Made by a program: the position numbers and the translations under genes
Part shown: positions 19,741-32,743 of the stretch, piece after piece
Layout of the letters: each line of letters starts with the position of its first letter
Position numbering within the stretch: the stretch's first letter is position 1
Notes under the pieces: model-generated
Database searches by the model: none
The model's input: only the letters and a program-made list of their open reading frames with translations
Told to the model about the DNA's origin: nothing
Assembly (NCBI RefSeq): GCF_001039355.2
Contig: NW_019775513.1
Span: forward strand, 830,041-894,040
Source of the DNA: Lingula anatina
Taxonomy: Eukaryota; Brachiopoda; Lingulata; Lingulida; Lingulidae
Direction: 5' to 3'
Length of the DNA: 64,000 nt

Positions 19741-22470
19741 GAAGACCGTGGCCTTTAGACCTCGCATAGATATCTGTGAATGACCAATTCCCACTGAAAA
19801 CTTGATTTGCTACTTGATGATTGCTTTTGAATTGGTTGCTTGGTTGAAGAACTCTGAAGGTTGCCTGGTGAAAGAACTCTGAACGATGCCGAATGATGTC
19901 CTCTCTACAATTGGTATCCTTTAAGGGCCATACGTGGCATGTTAATACTTGAGTTTGTCTCTATGTTATATGACAAACAACAGTATATCAGTGTATTTAT
20001 TATGTCCTAGATAAGTATTATTAACACGTTTAGCCATTAACTGTTGTATTGCAGTGCTGTGGGTGATCAGGTGTTTTGGTGCTCTGGTATTTTATCTGGC
20101 TAAGTGTGAACTTGACTAATTGTGAACTTGGCTTAGTGTGAAGTTAAAGGAAAGATGATGTGACAGATGTGTGCTTTATCCTTGTCTCAGACTTTGCACG
20201 TTGTTGAAGTTTACTATCTTATCCAAGAAATATTATGCAATCAAATTTTTCAAACCTGGTCATTGAAGACTTAAGAAATAGTATTTTAAACAATAATTAT
20301 CTTAATATACATATAGCATGATGTTTTTGTGCACCTGTTGATTTTTGTAAGATAAAACTTGAAAAGTACAGTGTTAACATTGAACGTTATTACATATACT
20401 CTTTGTTGTTGTCAAGTAGAAAAGAAAAAAAGCACAAATCAAAAATCAATATTACTCTTGTTTATATAGAATATTTGCAGTGGGGCTTCACATGTTATTT
20501 TCCAGTATTTAGAATCAATTTTGTCAGAACTTGATCGAACTTAACATAGATTTTACATCAGTTCTCACATTGATCGTTAGATTTTGTACGTCAAACCAAC
20601 GCCATAGAAGTTACATACCAAGAGAATTATAAGCCATAAATATGAGATTGAAAAAATTTTGTTGAAAGAAGAACCAAGTTCTGACAAAAATTGTTGTTGT
20701 GTTATGATAAATGAACTACGTGCCAGATGTTGACAAATGTTTCGAATATTATATATATATATATTTATCAGGACTGCCCACTAGTTGCCTAGGCGAGTGG
20801 ATGCAAATGCAATATCATATTGTACACACGTTGTTGCTAGCTTTCTGTTACATTACATACTTCATAATTTGTGCAATTTGCTGCTGTTGTCATACGTATA
20901 TATCCATATATATAACTGCACTGCTGCTGTACAACAGATGTGCTGACTGGTTATGCAGTTTTTTTTTTTTTGTTTTTTTTTTTCCGATCATCATGTTCAG
21001 GGTCTTTTTTTAATTGGACTTTTTGTCACTAATATTTGGTCATTGATTGCAAATAGTTTAGTTTTGTATGAATTTGCTACCCCTGCTCATATCAGACATT
21101 GTTGTGTTATTTTCACACCAAAAGAGTATTATAATTTATTGCGCCACAGGTTGTCATAGAAAGAAAAGAGCAAGAGTAAAACCATCACTGTTAGTTTTTC
21201 CCCCCTTTGTCATATTTTCAAGGTTGGCACAATTTCAAGTTCAGCCTGCTCAAAATAGATGCTAAGTGCGGAAATGTTCTGCAGCGGAAATTAAATCCTT
21301 GGGACTCCTCAGATAACATCAACAAAGAAGCTGTATTAGTGCTTATTATCTATCCAGTGATGTTTGAATTTTTGTGATGCTCGTATAACTATTTTATTTT
21401 TCAATGTTGTGATAGCTTAAGACACCTTCTGTTGAAACACTGGTGAAATAATTAACAAAAAGGTGTTCTGCTTCACAGTTTAGCTACCTCTTCTCATCTT
21501 TTTGATCTAGGCAATATTAAGCTAAGGTGTACATAGAGTTTGAATCAAGATATCAAATATCATGCTACTGCCATTTTCATAACTTCAGCAAATTCCGAGT
21601 GCCAGGGTCTTAAATGCAGTCATACAGGCATCATAAAAAACCTGCTCATTCAAAAGCATCTAACCTGCCTGAAATCAAATATTGACCCAATAATATAAGG
21701 CTTTTATCGAGTTTCTTGCCCCTTTTGAGATGATGGTGATAATGCTGTTGTATTGCTTAATGTGTGGAAAGAGCAGTAGCAGGATGATCTGTTGTTTCTA
21801 TTTATATAAAGTGAACGACTACTGAGTGTGGTGCTTCAATCTGACTTAGATTGCTAATCGTGTTTTCCAAAGACTGTTTTTATATTTTAATATTTTTCAG
21901 TTGTATATAATATAGATTGTAGAACAAAGATTAATCATGTGCATCGAAAAGTTAATGTTATGTGTTGATCAGGACAGAGAGTGTCATCAGAGATATTTAT
22001 ATATCATTATTATCGCACAAGAATAAGTCAATGTAATTGTAGAGCATTTATGCGGTCTTTGCCTCTCCAGAGAGGGAAAAACCATATATATTTTCACTTC
22101 GTTGTTGTTATAATATAAACTAAGTCATAGCTTTGACGCTTAAGAGGAGTGTGAATCTAGTAAAAAAATATATAGGCAGGAGATAAATGGGAGAATGAGG
22201 TTTTAATCATGTAGTCTTGGCAGTAAGGGTCTGGATGTTTTAGATGTCGGCTCCTATTCACAGCATTATATGGTATCCTATATCAGGGGCAACAGTGGTA
22301 GCTGCGATTCCAGCAAATGCTGTTGTTATTTTATGGGCTCAGATTAAACTAGGAATGTCTCATTGTTTTGATATCTGAAAGGAATAAGAGTCCCAGCCCT
22401 GCTGGCTCTTGTGTGTTTCTCTGCAAAGTGCCCTGATACAATCTGTCTGATAAATCTTAGTGAAGATTTT

Positions 22471-22474
<4 letters not shown>

Positions 22475-22511
<37 letters not shown>
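22475..22511. repeat. (TC)n microsatellite
   Basis: About 18 uninterrupted TC units inside the long non-coding stretch downstream of the Brat-like gene. Confidence 0.95.
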
Positions 22512-22514
<3 letters not shown>

Positions 22515-25088
22515 CCTGTTATTACATTGAGGTTGTTGATTTTAGGGAAATCATAATTAAGGAAGTGTTCTATGCACAGCAAATTGGTGCCTAGAAACGC
22601 CATTTGTTCCTGGTCTGTTGGGTGTCTGTGCTGGAAATTGGCAGTGCTCCAAAAAGCTGAGTGGCTTCAATATATCCTTCTAATCTGGTCTGGAAACTTC
22701 CCTTGCTGCTGTTGGTGCTTTGTTTCTGGTTCTCTGACACAATATCCAAAGGTTTCTTTTACCTTGTCAAAAGGAAATTGTTATGTCCATGTTTCTCTTT
22801 TAAACTCACTAGTAAATTGGCAGTTTATGTAACATTCCGTAGCGAAAGGTAGATGATTGTTTTATTCTTCTGATATAGCACAATGTTTAAAATGTGTGGA
22901 CTCTTACTGCCTTGCATCATGAAGAAGTGGTAATGATTAGATTTGGGGGGCTATGGTTTCAGAGCACTTATATTGCATGGATTTGATATAATATATGATA
23001 GCTAGAGTTAAGATAAAATGAGAATTAAGTATTGGTGTTGATATCAGCTTAAGGTTGGTTTATGCAGCATGTTGATTTTGACTACTTCATTTGTATTTTG
23101 CTAATGTGTTGAAAACTATGCCTAGATGTGAACAAACTTTATATTCATATATACTTATATTCACACATATTTTCCATGTTATCCTATTTTATGATAATAG
23201 TGTTGATCTCTATCTATTTGTAAAAAAATGACCTATTTTCTACCCCACAGAAAAAGCCCAGTGATTTCATTATATCAACCATTAGAGGGCTGGTTTTCAA
23301 AAAACATAATTTTGTGTTTGTGAAACTGCAGATCGTGTGCAGTTGGAGAGTTTATGACTCATGCTATCAAGGGATCAATTTTCTATGTCTTTCTTCATGT
23401 CGGATGTATATCCAAATCTCAGTATGCAGCATGCAAATATTGATTTTTTTGTGCTGTACCTTGCATAGGCTGTTGAGAGGTGGTCACTTTCTTTTAGGGA
23501 AGGAAGGAAAAAGGGAATGGCATGACACCATTTGCACAGTTTAGAATGTTTTGTGTGCGCAGTCTATTTTGCAAACATGCATAAAAGTACTGTCTTACTT
23601 TATCTGGTACAGGTTAACAAAAACTTTTTAAATGTTACTTAAAATTTTCCCTCCCTAGTCCCCTCTGGGAAAGTGAGCAGCCTTTGGCCTAGTAAATTGA
23701 TGGCAGACGTTTTATTGTTTACCGCATCACACCAGGCATATGCTGAATAAGCTGCCATGGATTGCCTAGGCCAAAAACAGCTTGTTTGTCTATTTATGCA
23801 TCACTAAGGCTATTTATGGTTAAAGAATAACATAGGAAGGTTAAGTGATATGTGTTTGATATTTGACACTGTTCTATTCCATATCAAGTCATAATAATTC
23901 CATATCCAAACTTGTTACATTGCTACGTTTTGTTTTAGAGTGCCTTGGAACTGTCTAAACTCAGCAGCCAATCAAATGCTTCCTTACATTCGCTGTTCAT
24001 GCATGATGCACCCAGTTAGAACTCTGCTCATAGCAATACCTAAGAAAATAAACTGCTGTGCCTCATTTCAAGTCCCAGTCATTTTGACTGCCTGTTTTAG
24101 GAGATCTACACAGAGATGTTTGGGGCATCACCAGTATCAGACTAGTTGATATTGTTGGTCTTGGTACATGGTTTGATATTGTGTCACAAATTGTCTTATG
24201 CAATGCTGTAAAAAAAAATACTTGCTGTAAATACAGTTGTTTTAGTGATCCTAAAACACCAACACTGTTGGATCCAAAGTATTACCAGTGAAGATATTTG
24301 ATTGGTTGTTTGTATATTATAATAATCATGTTAATCACTTTTTGTAACCTCACTACCATGCAAGTAATGCCATATGTTATACGCAGTCTTCATTTATTTT
24401 GCAAGTTTCACAAAAGTATTAAAAAAAAGAAAAAACAATTTTATGCTCCTTTGACTTTTGCTGGTTCTTAAAATGATCTTGATGTTGAGTTTTATTACTT
24501 GTATCCAGTTTGAAATTTTGAATTTTCATATTTTGTTAATTTAGGATTTAGTGTGTTTTGTTATTGTATTTTATACTTATATATTATAAGCATGGTAAAA
24601 AAGCTTAAAAAGAGTGTTGTATTTTTGTCACCATATGCATGTGTTAAACTTAGGCTAGGCCAAATATTGATTGTTGTAAAAGTATAACTGTGACTTAATT
24701 AAATTTTGACATAATGGTACTGGTTTATGAACATATCAAACTATCACAGATATTTTGATTTTGGAAAATTAGACAAGAAACAAATTCTGGTTTTAAGCTC
24801 TCTCTCTCTTTCTCTCTTACTCTATTTATGTATAATATATTTCTCACTTAATTGAAGCATAATTATTAGGAAAACATGGGAGACAATCAAGATAACAGAA
24901 CATCTTCAGAATTGCCTTATGATTACTAACAATCCATCCTGGGTTCAAGTAGTATGCTTTTGTATGGTAACTGTGATAGTTTGTGTTCATAAGCTTTTGT
25001 TTATAATAATATTTATAAATTGTTCTATTTGTATCTTGGAATTTTAATCTCATGTTGATCTGACCACCCAGGCATATAGAATGCAATG

Positions 25089-25182
25089 CTGTAGTTCTAC
25101 TCTCACAATATAGGGGGCAGCACTGACTGGATGATGTAGTTCTCTCCTTACACAATAGGGGCAGCACTGCTTGATGAAGTGT
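25089..25182 (+). repeat. short direct duplication, two copies
   Basis: Two adjacent, diverged copies of about 46 bp. Both carry TGTAGTTCT...CACAATA followed by GGGGCAGCACTG and TGATG. It lies in the presumed Brat-like 3' UTR and has no coding potential. Confidence 0.7.
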
Positions 25183-28050
25183 TTGCTTCAGCCTGCTTGT
25201 TGGGTGTAAGTATGTGAGTGTGTGATATTATTGAAGGTGTCTTTCACATCAGTTCACTGCATGGGTGTAAATCTATTTTCAGGGACTTTTTATGGTTTGA
25301 GAAAGGAACACACCAGTTGATTTGTTAAACCAAAAGTGAAATTATGCTAGACATTAAAAAACTCCAAATATTGCAATAATTCTTTGATAAACTATCCCCC
25401 CACCCACCACTGAGACGAGGTGTACTCTCAAGATCAGTGGGTGTGTAAACAAAGATTATGATTGTCAGGGTGTCAAACATTTTGAGTTGTTGTTATTGAA
25501 ATCTGCTCATTGTGGATCAGTATTGTTATTTGGGCTCTAAGCTATGGCGTGTTTTCATGTGTAAGTCTGTATTTAAAGTTTTAGATATGATGTTTAATAC
25601 AATTGGGCAAACTTATCCATGATTTTGATGAGGAAAATTGTCCCCTGTTGTCCAGATGTCCACCTGGACAAGGGCATGTCCTAGTTGTCCAGCTGGACTT
25701 CAGTTTGTGCAGGTATTACTTTGTGTATTGGGAGTTGTGAATTCTCATTTGTGGCCAAAAACCTTATTGGAAACATTCCCTTTGTTATTCTTAAAGCATT
25801 CTTTAAAAAAAATAGGCAGATGTGTGGTTCGAAACAAAAGGAAAAGGAATTTAAAAGATTGCCTGTCTGTCCACTTATTCATGGAATATTTTCTATTGCC
25901 TGGGAAATCATATTTTCTTCTCCATATTAGCATGTATTCTCGTATTCTTTAGAGATGTTTATTGTTATATTTGTATAATCACATAAGTTGCAAGTTGAAA
26001 CATTGTGTTGAAAAAAAAGTAGTTGATGCTGCTACAAATAAAAATCATTGCTTATTTAATACTAAGACTTATCTATGATACTGAAAAAATTCAGGAAACC
26101 ATATCTCCAGAGTGCTGATTATTGAAATACCTCACCCTCTTCAAACCACTCTCCTGGGTAAACCAGCAGTTGCCTCTTTTCTGGAACAGAAATCAGTGAA
26201 TCACACTTTTTAGACTTCCAAAATCTTCTTTATGTCATAGCTGTGCTGTGCTATTTTTTACTGTTTTGTTGACATTTAAACCAAGTGTTATGTTGCCATG
26301 AATATACAGAGTTGTTACTCGGTACATTCAAAATTGTTTGCTACAGACTTATTTTGTTTAGAGTCTTTTAGGGAAGTGGCCTTATATTTAGGTTAAGAAG
26401 CTTGGCATTTTGCATTAAAGCTTGTAACTGTCAGGTCTTTCCAGAAATATTTTACAGGTACATTGATTTACAAAACATGCATTGTTTGAGAGGAATCCAG
26501 TCTGCTCCAATATTTGAGGAAACCAAAAAAACTAGAGTGCTAGACTATTTGAAGAGACATATTTTTAGTATCTTGTCTCAGCAGACAAACTTACACAGTC
26601 TTCATGCAGTTGCTATTGTTGAATTGTATTCCTCACAAACTAATCTGGACACTTGTTGGTATCTAGTTTATCCTATTGACTGTTTATCTTGAGCTAATGA
26701 AAAAGGAAAAAACCAAGAAGACCCTGATGACAACTAGATTTTGTATTTACCTGGGTTTTTGTTTTGTTTCTATTTGGATACTGCCTATAAGAAGTTTGAT
26801 GTTTTAAGGATATGAACAGCTTTTGAACTAAAGCCTGTGTTACTGTTTCGAATGACAAAACTTCATCTTATGTTGAATTTTTTCTCATGCAACTACTGTA
26901 GCACCACCTATTATTAACTGTGATAAACCATTTTTTTTCCATATCATATATTCTTGGTTGATTTTCAAGAACAGCTGCACTCTTTTTCCATTCTTTTAGT
27001 CCATATGCTTTCCTTACTGATATGCCATTGGAAAATTTAGACCTCAGCTTCTAGCTTGATTAAGGTTTTGGGTCTTGTTTCTCATAAGTGCAATTAGGTG
27101 CGGTGATTTTTTTCAAAGTTTGAATCTTCCATATTGAAATGAATCCTTGATGTTCTTGCCATTTCTACTTCAATATAACTTGCGGTTTTTAAAGTATTTT
27201 GTAAAGCTTTGGTTGCAAATCTAGGTAAAAAAAATCATTCACGGGAAAACTATTGGTCAGTCTTAGCCCATTGTTGGATTTCATATTTTGTTCTAGAAGT
27301 TGGGTCAGTGTAACTCTCTACTTCAGATTCATTTTTGTTGCCATGGCGATAATGTACTTTATTGTTTACTATATTTGTTTATGAACTTGTTGAATTGTGC
27401 ACCAGTTGCCACTAAATTTTTGGCGTGTCTGACCAGGCAGACTTGATTAATTTCTCTAAAGTTCAGCAATAATGAGGCAACTGTCATAAACAGATTTTTA
27501 AAAATCTACATTGAGTTCAGGTTTAATTTTGTTAAGGAAAGTTTTCTCATTCATTTTGTATACTGCTGCACAAAGCTGTGAAAGGAAAGGTTTTAAGTGA
27601 GATGTCTGTACTATTTTCCAGGGGTAATTCTGAAGTAATCTTGAAATAGTCGTACCACCAGGGTTATTAGTAGTAAGGAATGGTTTTTATGCTTGAGCAA
27701 CCATTATTGTAGGGAGATAAGATTGACAACTTTGTATTAATTAAGCTATTGGTAATATTGGATATGAAAGGACAGAGCATTGTTTAAGAAAAGACTAATT
27801 AAAAATAAATATACTGTTACAACACAATTTATATGTTATAATAATTATGGTTTTAATTGTCCCTTTTTCATGTATTACAATTTTTTGTTATAAGAGTGTA
27901 TATGGATGGTTCAATAAAGTATTTTGTTTGCTTGGAATTTTTTGTGGATTTTATTCTGCGTATATCAGTGCACTGCTTTTAAGTCAGTTGTCATCAATTT
28001 GGAAAGAATTATTTTTTATATCAAAATAAAGTGATGTTCAACAAGACAAT

Positions 28051-28338
28051 GGGGTCATTCAGAATAGATGATCCGAGTACTAACTGATCCGCCGACTAAA
28101 TATGGCCGACCCTACTACAAAACCGATGCCGCTAATTCCATGATGGTCTCCCCGCCTCCACGCGCCGTCGCTGCAGAGACCCAGCAATTAAACTTCGGAG
28201 TCGACATTCAATCCGTTTAATGGCGCGTATGGAGGCGAGGAGACCATCGGGAATCGGCGGCATCGCTTTTGAAGTGTGGTCGGCCATATTTAGTCGGCAG
28301 GTCAGTTAGTACTCGGATCATCTTTTCTGAATGGCCCC
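28051..28338. mobile_element. foldback MITE, possibly PIF/Harbinger-like
   Basis: A 288-bp element with ends GGGGTCATTCAGAA and (reverse complement) GGGGCCATTCAGAA. The terminal inverted repeats extend about 115 bp inward and include GATGATCCGAGTACTAACTG and CCGACTAAATATGGCCGACC on both arms, leaving a loop of roughly 50 bp. AAT flanks both sides (28048-28050 and 28339-28341), fitting a 3-bp target-site duplication. It has no coding capacity. The TIR start and 3-bp duplication suggest a PIF/Harbinger-mobilised MITE, but the family is inferred. It inserted about 20 bp downstream of the last Brat-like poly(A) signal. Confidence 0.88.
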
Positions 28339-28979
28339 AATGTCCGATGTGCAAAATATAAAAGTACAGTTGTCAAAGTTAAAGATCACGCATTCGTGTT
28401 TGCAGGGGGAAGTATGGTAACGATCATCTTTATGCGCAAACGAAAAAAAAAATGGAAATTGCATACGGAAGCATTGTTTTTATCCTATAAAGTTGTGAAA
28501 TTGAAAAGAACAGAAATTATTATCAAAATCTGTCTGTAAAAGTGTACAAAATTTCCTCTTCATTTGGGAAGTCCTTTTAAGTAATAATTTAAGGGGACAA
28601 CAATTTACGACGCAGTAAATCTCATGTTACCGCTACGCTTCCTTTACCACACAAGCTTACACCCAGAAAATCGGTTCAACCATTTATTTTAAATTCCTTC
28701 CTTGAACCGGGTTTGGATGGGGCTGTAAACTATCTAATAGCATAACGTTTCTAATTAGAATAAAAGACATATGAACTTGAAAAAGTGAAACACGGTACAA
28801 GCACAATAATGTTGAATCTTGTTTATAGTTGGAGAGTTAAAAATAAGGTATTTTACCGTTAAAAAGCCTACATGGCGTTTAGCACTGCACCGCACACTGT
28901 GCACTCGGGCATTAAGGGACCTGGGAATCTGGACGAGTTGTTCAGTCTCAGCTAATATTAAAGGAAGGCAGTTCTACCA

Positions 28980-28980
<1 letters not shown>

Positions 28981-29013
<33 letters not shown>
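28981..29013 (+). repeat. poly(T) tract
   Basis: About 32 consecutive T residues, followed by GCG and an A-run. It could be the reverse complement of a retroposed poly(A) tail, but no target-site duplication was identified. Confidence 0.85.
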
Positions 29014-29015
<2 letters not shown>

Positions 29016-29626
29016 GAAAAAAAACGATATAATATTTGAGTCACAAGTTGACGAATTAAGTGAGGCATGCTGTAATAAAGCAAAAAGATAAATATTCATG
29101 TAAACAAAATCTACAGTATCGATGGCTCTCGTATGGTATTTATGATTTCCACTTTTCATATCATAATATATAAAGATGACATGACAAGACGTCGCACACT
29201 TGTTTGTTATCTCACAATAACAGCAACGGGTTTTTCGCCACTGAGACGTGTCAAGGGTAATATCCGGCTGTTTAACAAAACAGTGGACCGTAAAGCGGAT
29301 GCAACTTTGACGATACAGGATATTCAGACTAAGCATACATCCGCCATTCTCGGAATACATCGTTTATTGACTCTTATTAGGATCCTGAAAGTTGACATCC
29401 TCCTCACTTCTCGTTTCATCTGCAAAGTGAAGCGATTTGAAGCCGTGTTTACTCAGGGAAAGACGTGTTTTTTCTGACACCAAATGTCTATGGATTTCAT
29501 CGCTGTTAATAATTTGGTTATAGTTTGCATCGGAGCTGGTCTGAGACGCTGATCTGGATTCCAGTATAAGAGAAACGCGACAGGATTGATTTAGAATAGA
29601 CCTACATTACACCATAGAGGCGCGCC

Positions 29627-30601
29627 ATGGCAGAATGCTGGTATATATTTGGAACTTGCTGGTGTACCACCGTCTACGTTTTAACGGGTTTATCTGCGGT
29701 CGGAAACATAACGACTGTGGCTATTGTACTTTCCAGTGACAAACTAAGAAAACGATCAACTTTCATAATACTTGTATTTTTGGCTTTGGCAGATTTCCTT
29801 ATGATGGCAAGTCTGACTGTGTTTTGCGCCGTCGAACCATTTTTCTCTAAAATGGAAGATGTCAAAAGGCTATGTATCCTGAGAAACCTGGAGCACTGGT
29901 TTAATTCAAACTCTCTGTTTCTGTCGTATCTTTTCATACTAATGGTGACAGTTGAGAGGTTTGCAGTTGTGCATTTCGTATTCCGTGCTCCGCGCGTCTT
30001 CACGCGCAAGAATATTCTGATCGCGTGCACCTGTGTCGTCATTCTCGTCTGCTCGTTCAACGTTTACCTCTTCTGGTGGCAGGTGCCTAATTATCACTAT
30101 CATGACTGTGATTTTGAGCCGCCTTTTACAGATATCAAATATTACAGCTATTACATTGTTACAATTGGAACTTGGGTAATAATGCTTGTGTTGGATGTTG
30201 CTATCATGTGGAAATTGCGACGAAATGCGACTGACGTGAGACACAGACGACATAGCCGCACCACTGAAGATTCACATCGTTATGCCAGTACACACGTCAT
30301 GTTGATATGTACAGTTGGCGCTTTTTTGTTATTGGTTGGACCTCTTGTCATCATTGAAATTATCGACATCAATGGAGGGGACGCCCTCATCACTCCGACT
30401 ACGCGAGAGACGCTATTTTTCTTCAGTAAATTGAACCACTGCGTCAATTTTTTCCTGTACGTTTTGACGTGCAGGATGTTCCGCGAGGAAGCGTGTCAAA
30501 TGTGTGGACTGGGAAAATGTAAAAACCAGGTCTTGGCAGGCACCAGTCGGCGACCTAGTGAGCAAAGCGGTACCAAAGTTTCAACAAGTACTTCTGTGTG
30601 A
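29627..30601 (+). CDS. intronless rhodopsin-family (class A) GPCR, orphan
   Basis: A 324-residue seven-transmembrane receptor in a single exon, with a good start context (GCGCCATGG). TM1 at about 15-37 carries GN at 26-27. TM2 at about 45-67 has LALAD with D56. C83 before TM3 can pair with C161 in extracellular loop 2. TM3 ends in ERF (110-112) instead of DRY. TM4 lies at about 128-150, TM5 at about 172-197, TM6 at about 222-246 and TM7 at about 262-284. TM6 keeps a proline (VGPLV, P239) but lacks CWxP. TM7 has NFFLY instead of NPxxY, followed by an amphipathic RMFREEA helix and a Ser/Thr-rich tail. The pattern resembles the lineage-expanded invertebrate peptide/FMRFamide-like receptors, but I cannot name a ligand. 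Intronless single-exon GPCRs are common in expanded families. Confidence 0.88.
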   Translation: MAECWYIFGTCWCTTVYVLTGLSAVGNITTVAIVLSSDKLRKRSTFIILVFLALADFLMMASLTVFCAVEPFFSKMEDVKRLCILRNLEHWFNSNSLFLSYLFILMVTVERFAVVHFVFRAPRVFTRKNILIACTCVVILVCSFNVYLFWWQVPNYHYHDCDFEPPFTDIKYYSYYIVTIGTWVIMLVLDVAIMWKLRRNATDVRHRRHSRTTEDSHRYASTHVMLICTVGAFLLLVGPLVIIEIIDINGGDALITPTTRETLFFFSKLNHCVNFFLYVLTCRMFREEACQMCGLGKCKNQVLAGTSRRPSEQSGTKVSTSTSV

Positions 30602-32743
30602 GGAAGAGGTTAGTTCTCCTCATTAAATGATCCTAACACGGATGCTGGGGAAATGTTGTCGGGCATGCAAAGTTCGCTACAAATATTTTCAAAGGAACGC
30701 AGTCCGACACAGCTTGTGTTTGAACACTCACGGACGGCTGTTTTGATGTATATAACTTATATATTTATCTATTTGTTTATTTGCTGGATTGTCATAACGC
30801 AGTCCTTTTTCTTTTTTTTTTTTTTTTCGATATAGTCGGCTGACAGTGACTGTTTTACGGGCGAGTCACTTGCAGCTGGAATATTAGGGCTAAGTATTGA
30901 TGTCTTGACAAGCAAGAATAGAAATTTAAAAAAAAATTGTTTTTAATTCCACTTGCTACATTTGGAAAAATTCCTAATCAAATGAAGAATTTAAATGCAT
31001 AAATTGCAATCATAAGACGGGGATAGTATAGTATAGTATAGTTTATTGCCAAATCAACTTGACATAGGCATATAACCAGAAAAACAAACATATAACATTT
31101 GCGGTAGGTGGAGGTGGCAACCACTGTTGACATAACGGCATTTGGATATAACGGCATTTGGCGTTACGTAGACACGATTTTACCAAGAACTCGCTACGAC
31201 TCGTAGCTGGGTCATGATGAAATACGGTACAAGAACGAACTACAGCCTGAGGAGGTCTTCCGTTTTTATTTCTTTATTGTTATTATTATTATTATTTACA
31301 GTGTCAGTTGATTAAAATGCGTATGCATCCATTAGTTTGTATGTTAAATGTAGATTCCATTAAAATTACGCTGTTTAAGATAAATGCTTAGTGGGAGACC
31401 AGTGGCAGATTCTGGATAGAGGTGGGGTAATTTATGAGAGGGTTTCTGCATGCTATTAAAATAAGGGAGAGCATCTTTTGATAATTTTGGTTGCATAAAT
31501 CGTGTTATTTCTGGCCAACAGAGATATAAATCAAAAATATTTACGAAATAAAGTTGTGTTAAGTTTTGTTTGAACTTAGATCTATGGAGACAAAACTTGT
31601 TTAGGAATTTCGCAACAAACTTCAAAATCAAAATTTCAAAGGAAATTTTATGGTTGTGTGAGTTTCCACTAGAAAAGTGGTTTAAAATAATGAAAAGACA
31701 AGTTTTACAACTGCATACCTTCGATAAAATATAATTGTAAGATCCGGTTCAGAGATCAAAATATTGTTTACAAAAGTTACCTACCAAACCGAAGTTGAAA
31801 AGAATAGAGGCTTTCATTTTCACAGAAATTATATTATTATGTGTATTTTTATCATTGTTTAATGACTATATATATGATTTTTTATCTTTAGTTGAGAGTA
31901 TATGGGCGGTTCAATAAAGTTTGCCTTGACATACTGTGTTGTTAGTTAGTTATTTTTCATTTCAATTACAAGGTAATAAGTCATAAAATTCACGTGATAA
32001 AACGTTTTTCGCCACCATTTACATTTAATCAAGAATCCATTTCCACTTTGGAGTGGTAATATAATGTCATTTCCTATCTTTCGCGCAGAACATTGATTTT
32101 CAAATTAGTCATACATATTTTTTAATTAGTCGCTGAGCTACAATATGGAATAACAGATTTATTGTAGACATCTAACTATTGAAGCTGTCCCCAGTGGAAA
32201 TCGAAAAACACGAAGCTGTCAGACAGAAATGGCATTATCTGAATACCTCTCACTGGCGCCATTCTGTTGTTTTATCATAGGGGCCTACAGGTATTAAATT
32301 CACTTGGGATGGGGTACTTCAAAAGTTCGGGAAGTTTCTGCAAATTTCGTTTAGATTACGTTAGGTCGTCAAAAGCCACTTTTATTTTTGTGAAACCCAT
32401 GAAATTAATATGCAACGCGAATCTCTGAAGACCCGGACGTCCCCCCCCCCCCCCACTATACAAGTTCCATGCACCTCTAAAACTTTGGGTGCGTGTGGAC
32501 GCGTTGTTGATTTGCTGATGTGACCTGAAAGCTGAAGGCATTTGCTCTCAATAAAATGAAATGCATTGCGTATTAAATGTGTTGGCGTTTTCTGTTGCCC
32601 AAACCATTTAATGGCACATGGGTAATGTATGTGTAAAAACAAAAATAAGAACTGACACATTGGTGTGATAAATCGATTTTAATGTTACATCATTATGTGA
32701 AGATATCTAGAAAAAAAAAAGTAAAATTGTACCTACATATGTA
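30602..32743. other. gene-poor interval with retroposon-like tail
   Basis: No credible coding exon is seen. (TATAG)4 at about 31024-31042 adjoins TTTATTGCC; on the minus strand this reads GGCAATAAAC(TATAC)n, a layout typical of non-LTR retrotransposon 3' tails. AATAAA at 31913-31918 on the plus strand could end the GPCR transcript. A C-run occurs near 32443-32454. Confidence 0.4.

Larger units (their letters stand above)
19741..28045 (+). other. T-rich non-coding stretch, probable long 3' UTR of the Brat-like gene
   Basis: For 8.3 kb after the Brat-like stop I find no convincing coding exon on either strand. The plus strand is T-rich, with many ATTTA and poly(T) tracts. Pumilio-type TGTANATA octamers occur at about 21903 (TGTATATA) and 24226 (TGTAAATA). 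AATAAA signals at 27913-27918 and 28025-28030 end just before a MITE at 28051. Long 3' UTRs are common for neuronal and translational-control genes, which fits Brat. Contiguity with the Brat transcript is inferred. Confidence 0.45.

Noticed and set aside
25826-25836. tRNA B-box-like GGTTCGAAAC
   Set aside because: No A box, acceptor stem or anticodon arm could be built around it.
29133-29477. 114-residue plus-strand frame just upstream of the GPCR
   Set aside because: No domain, poor start context and AT-rich codon use; probably promoter or 5' flank of the GPCR.
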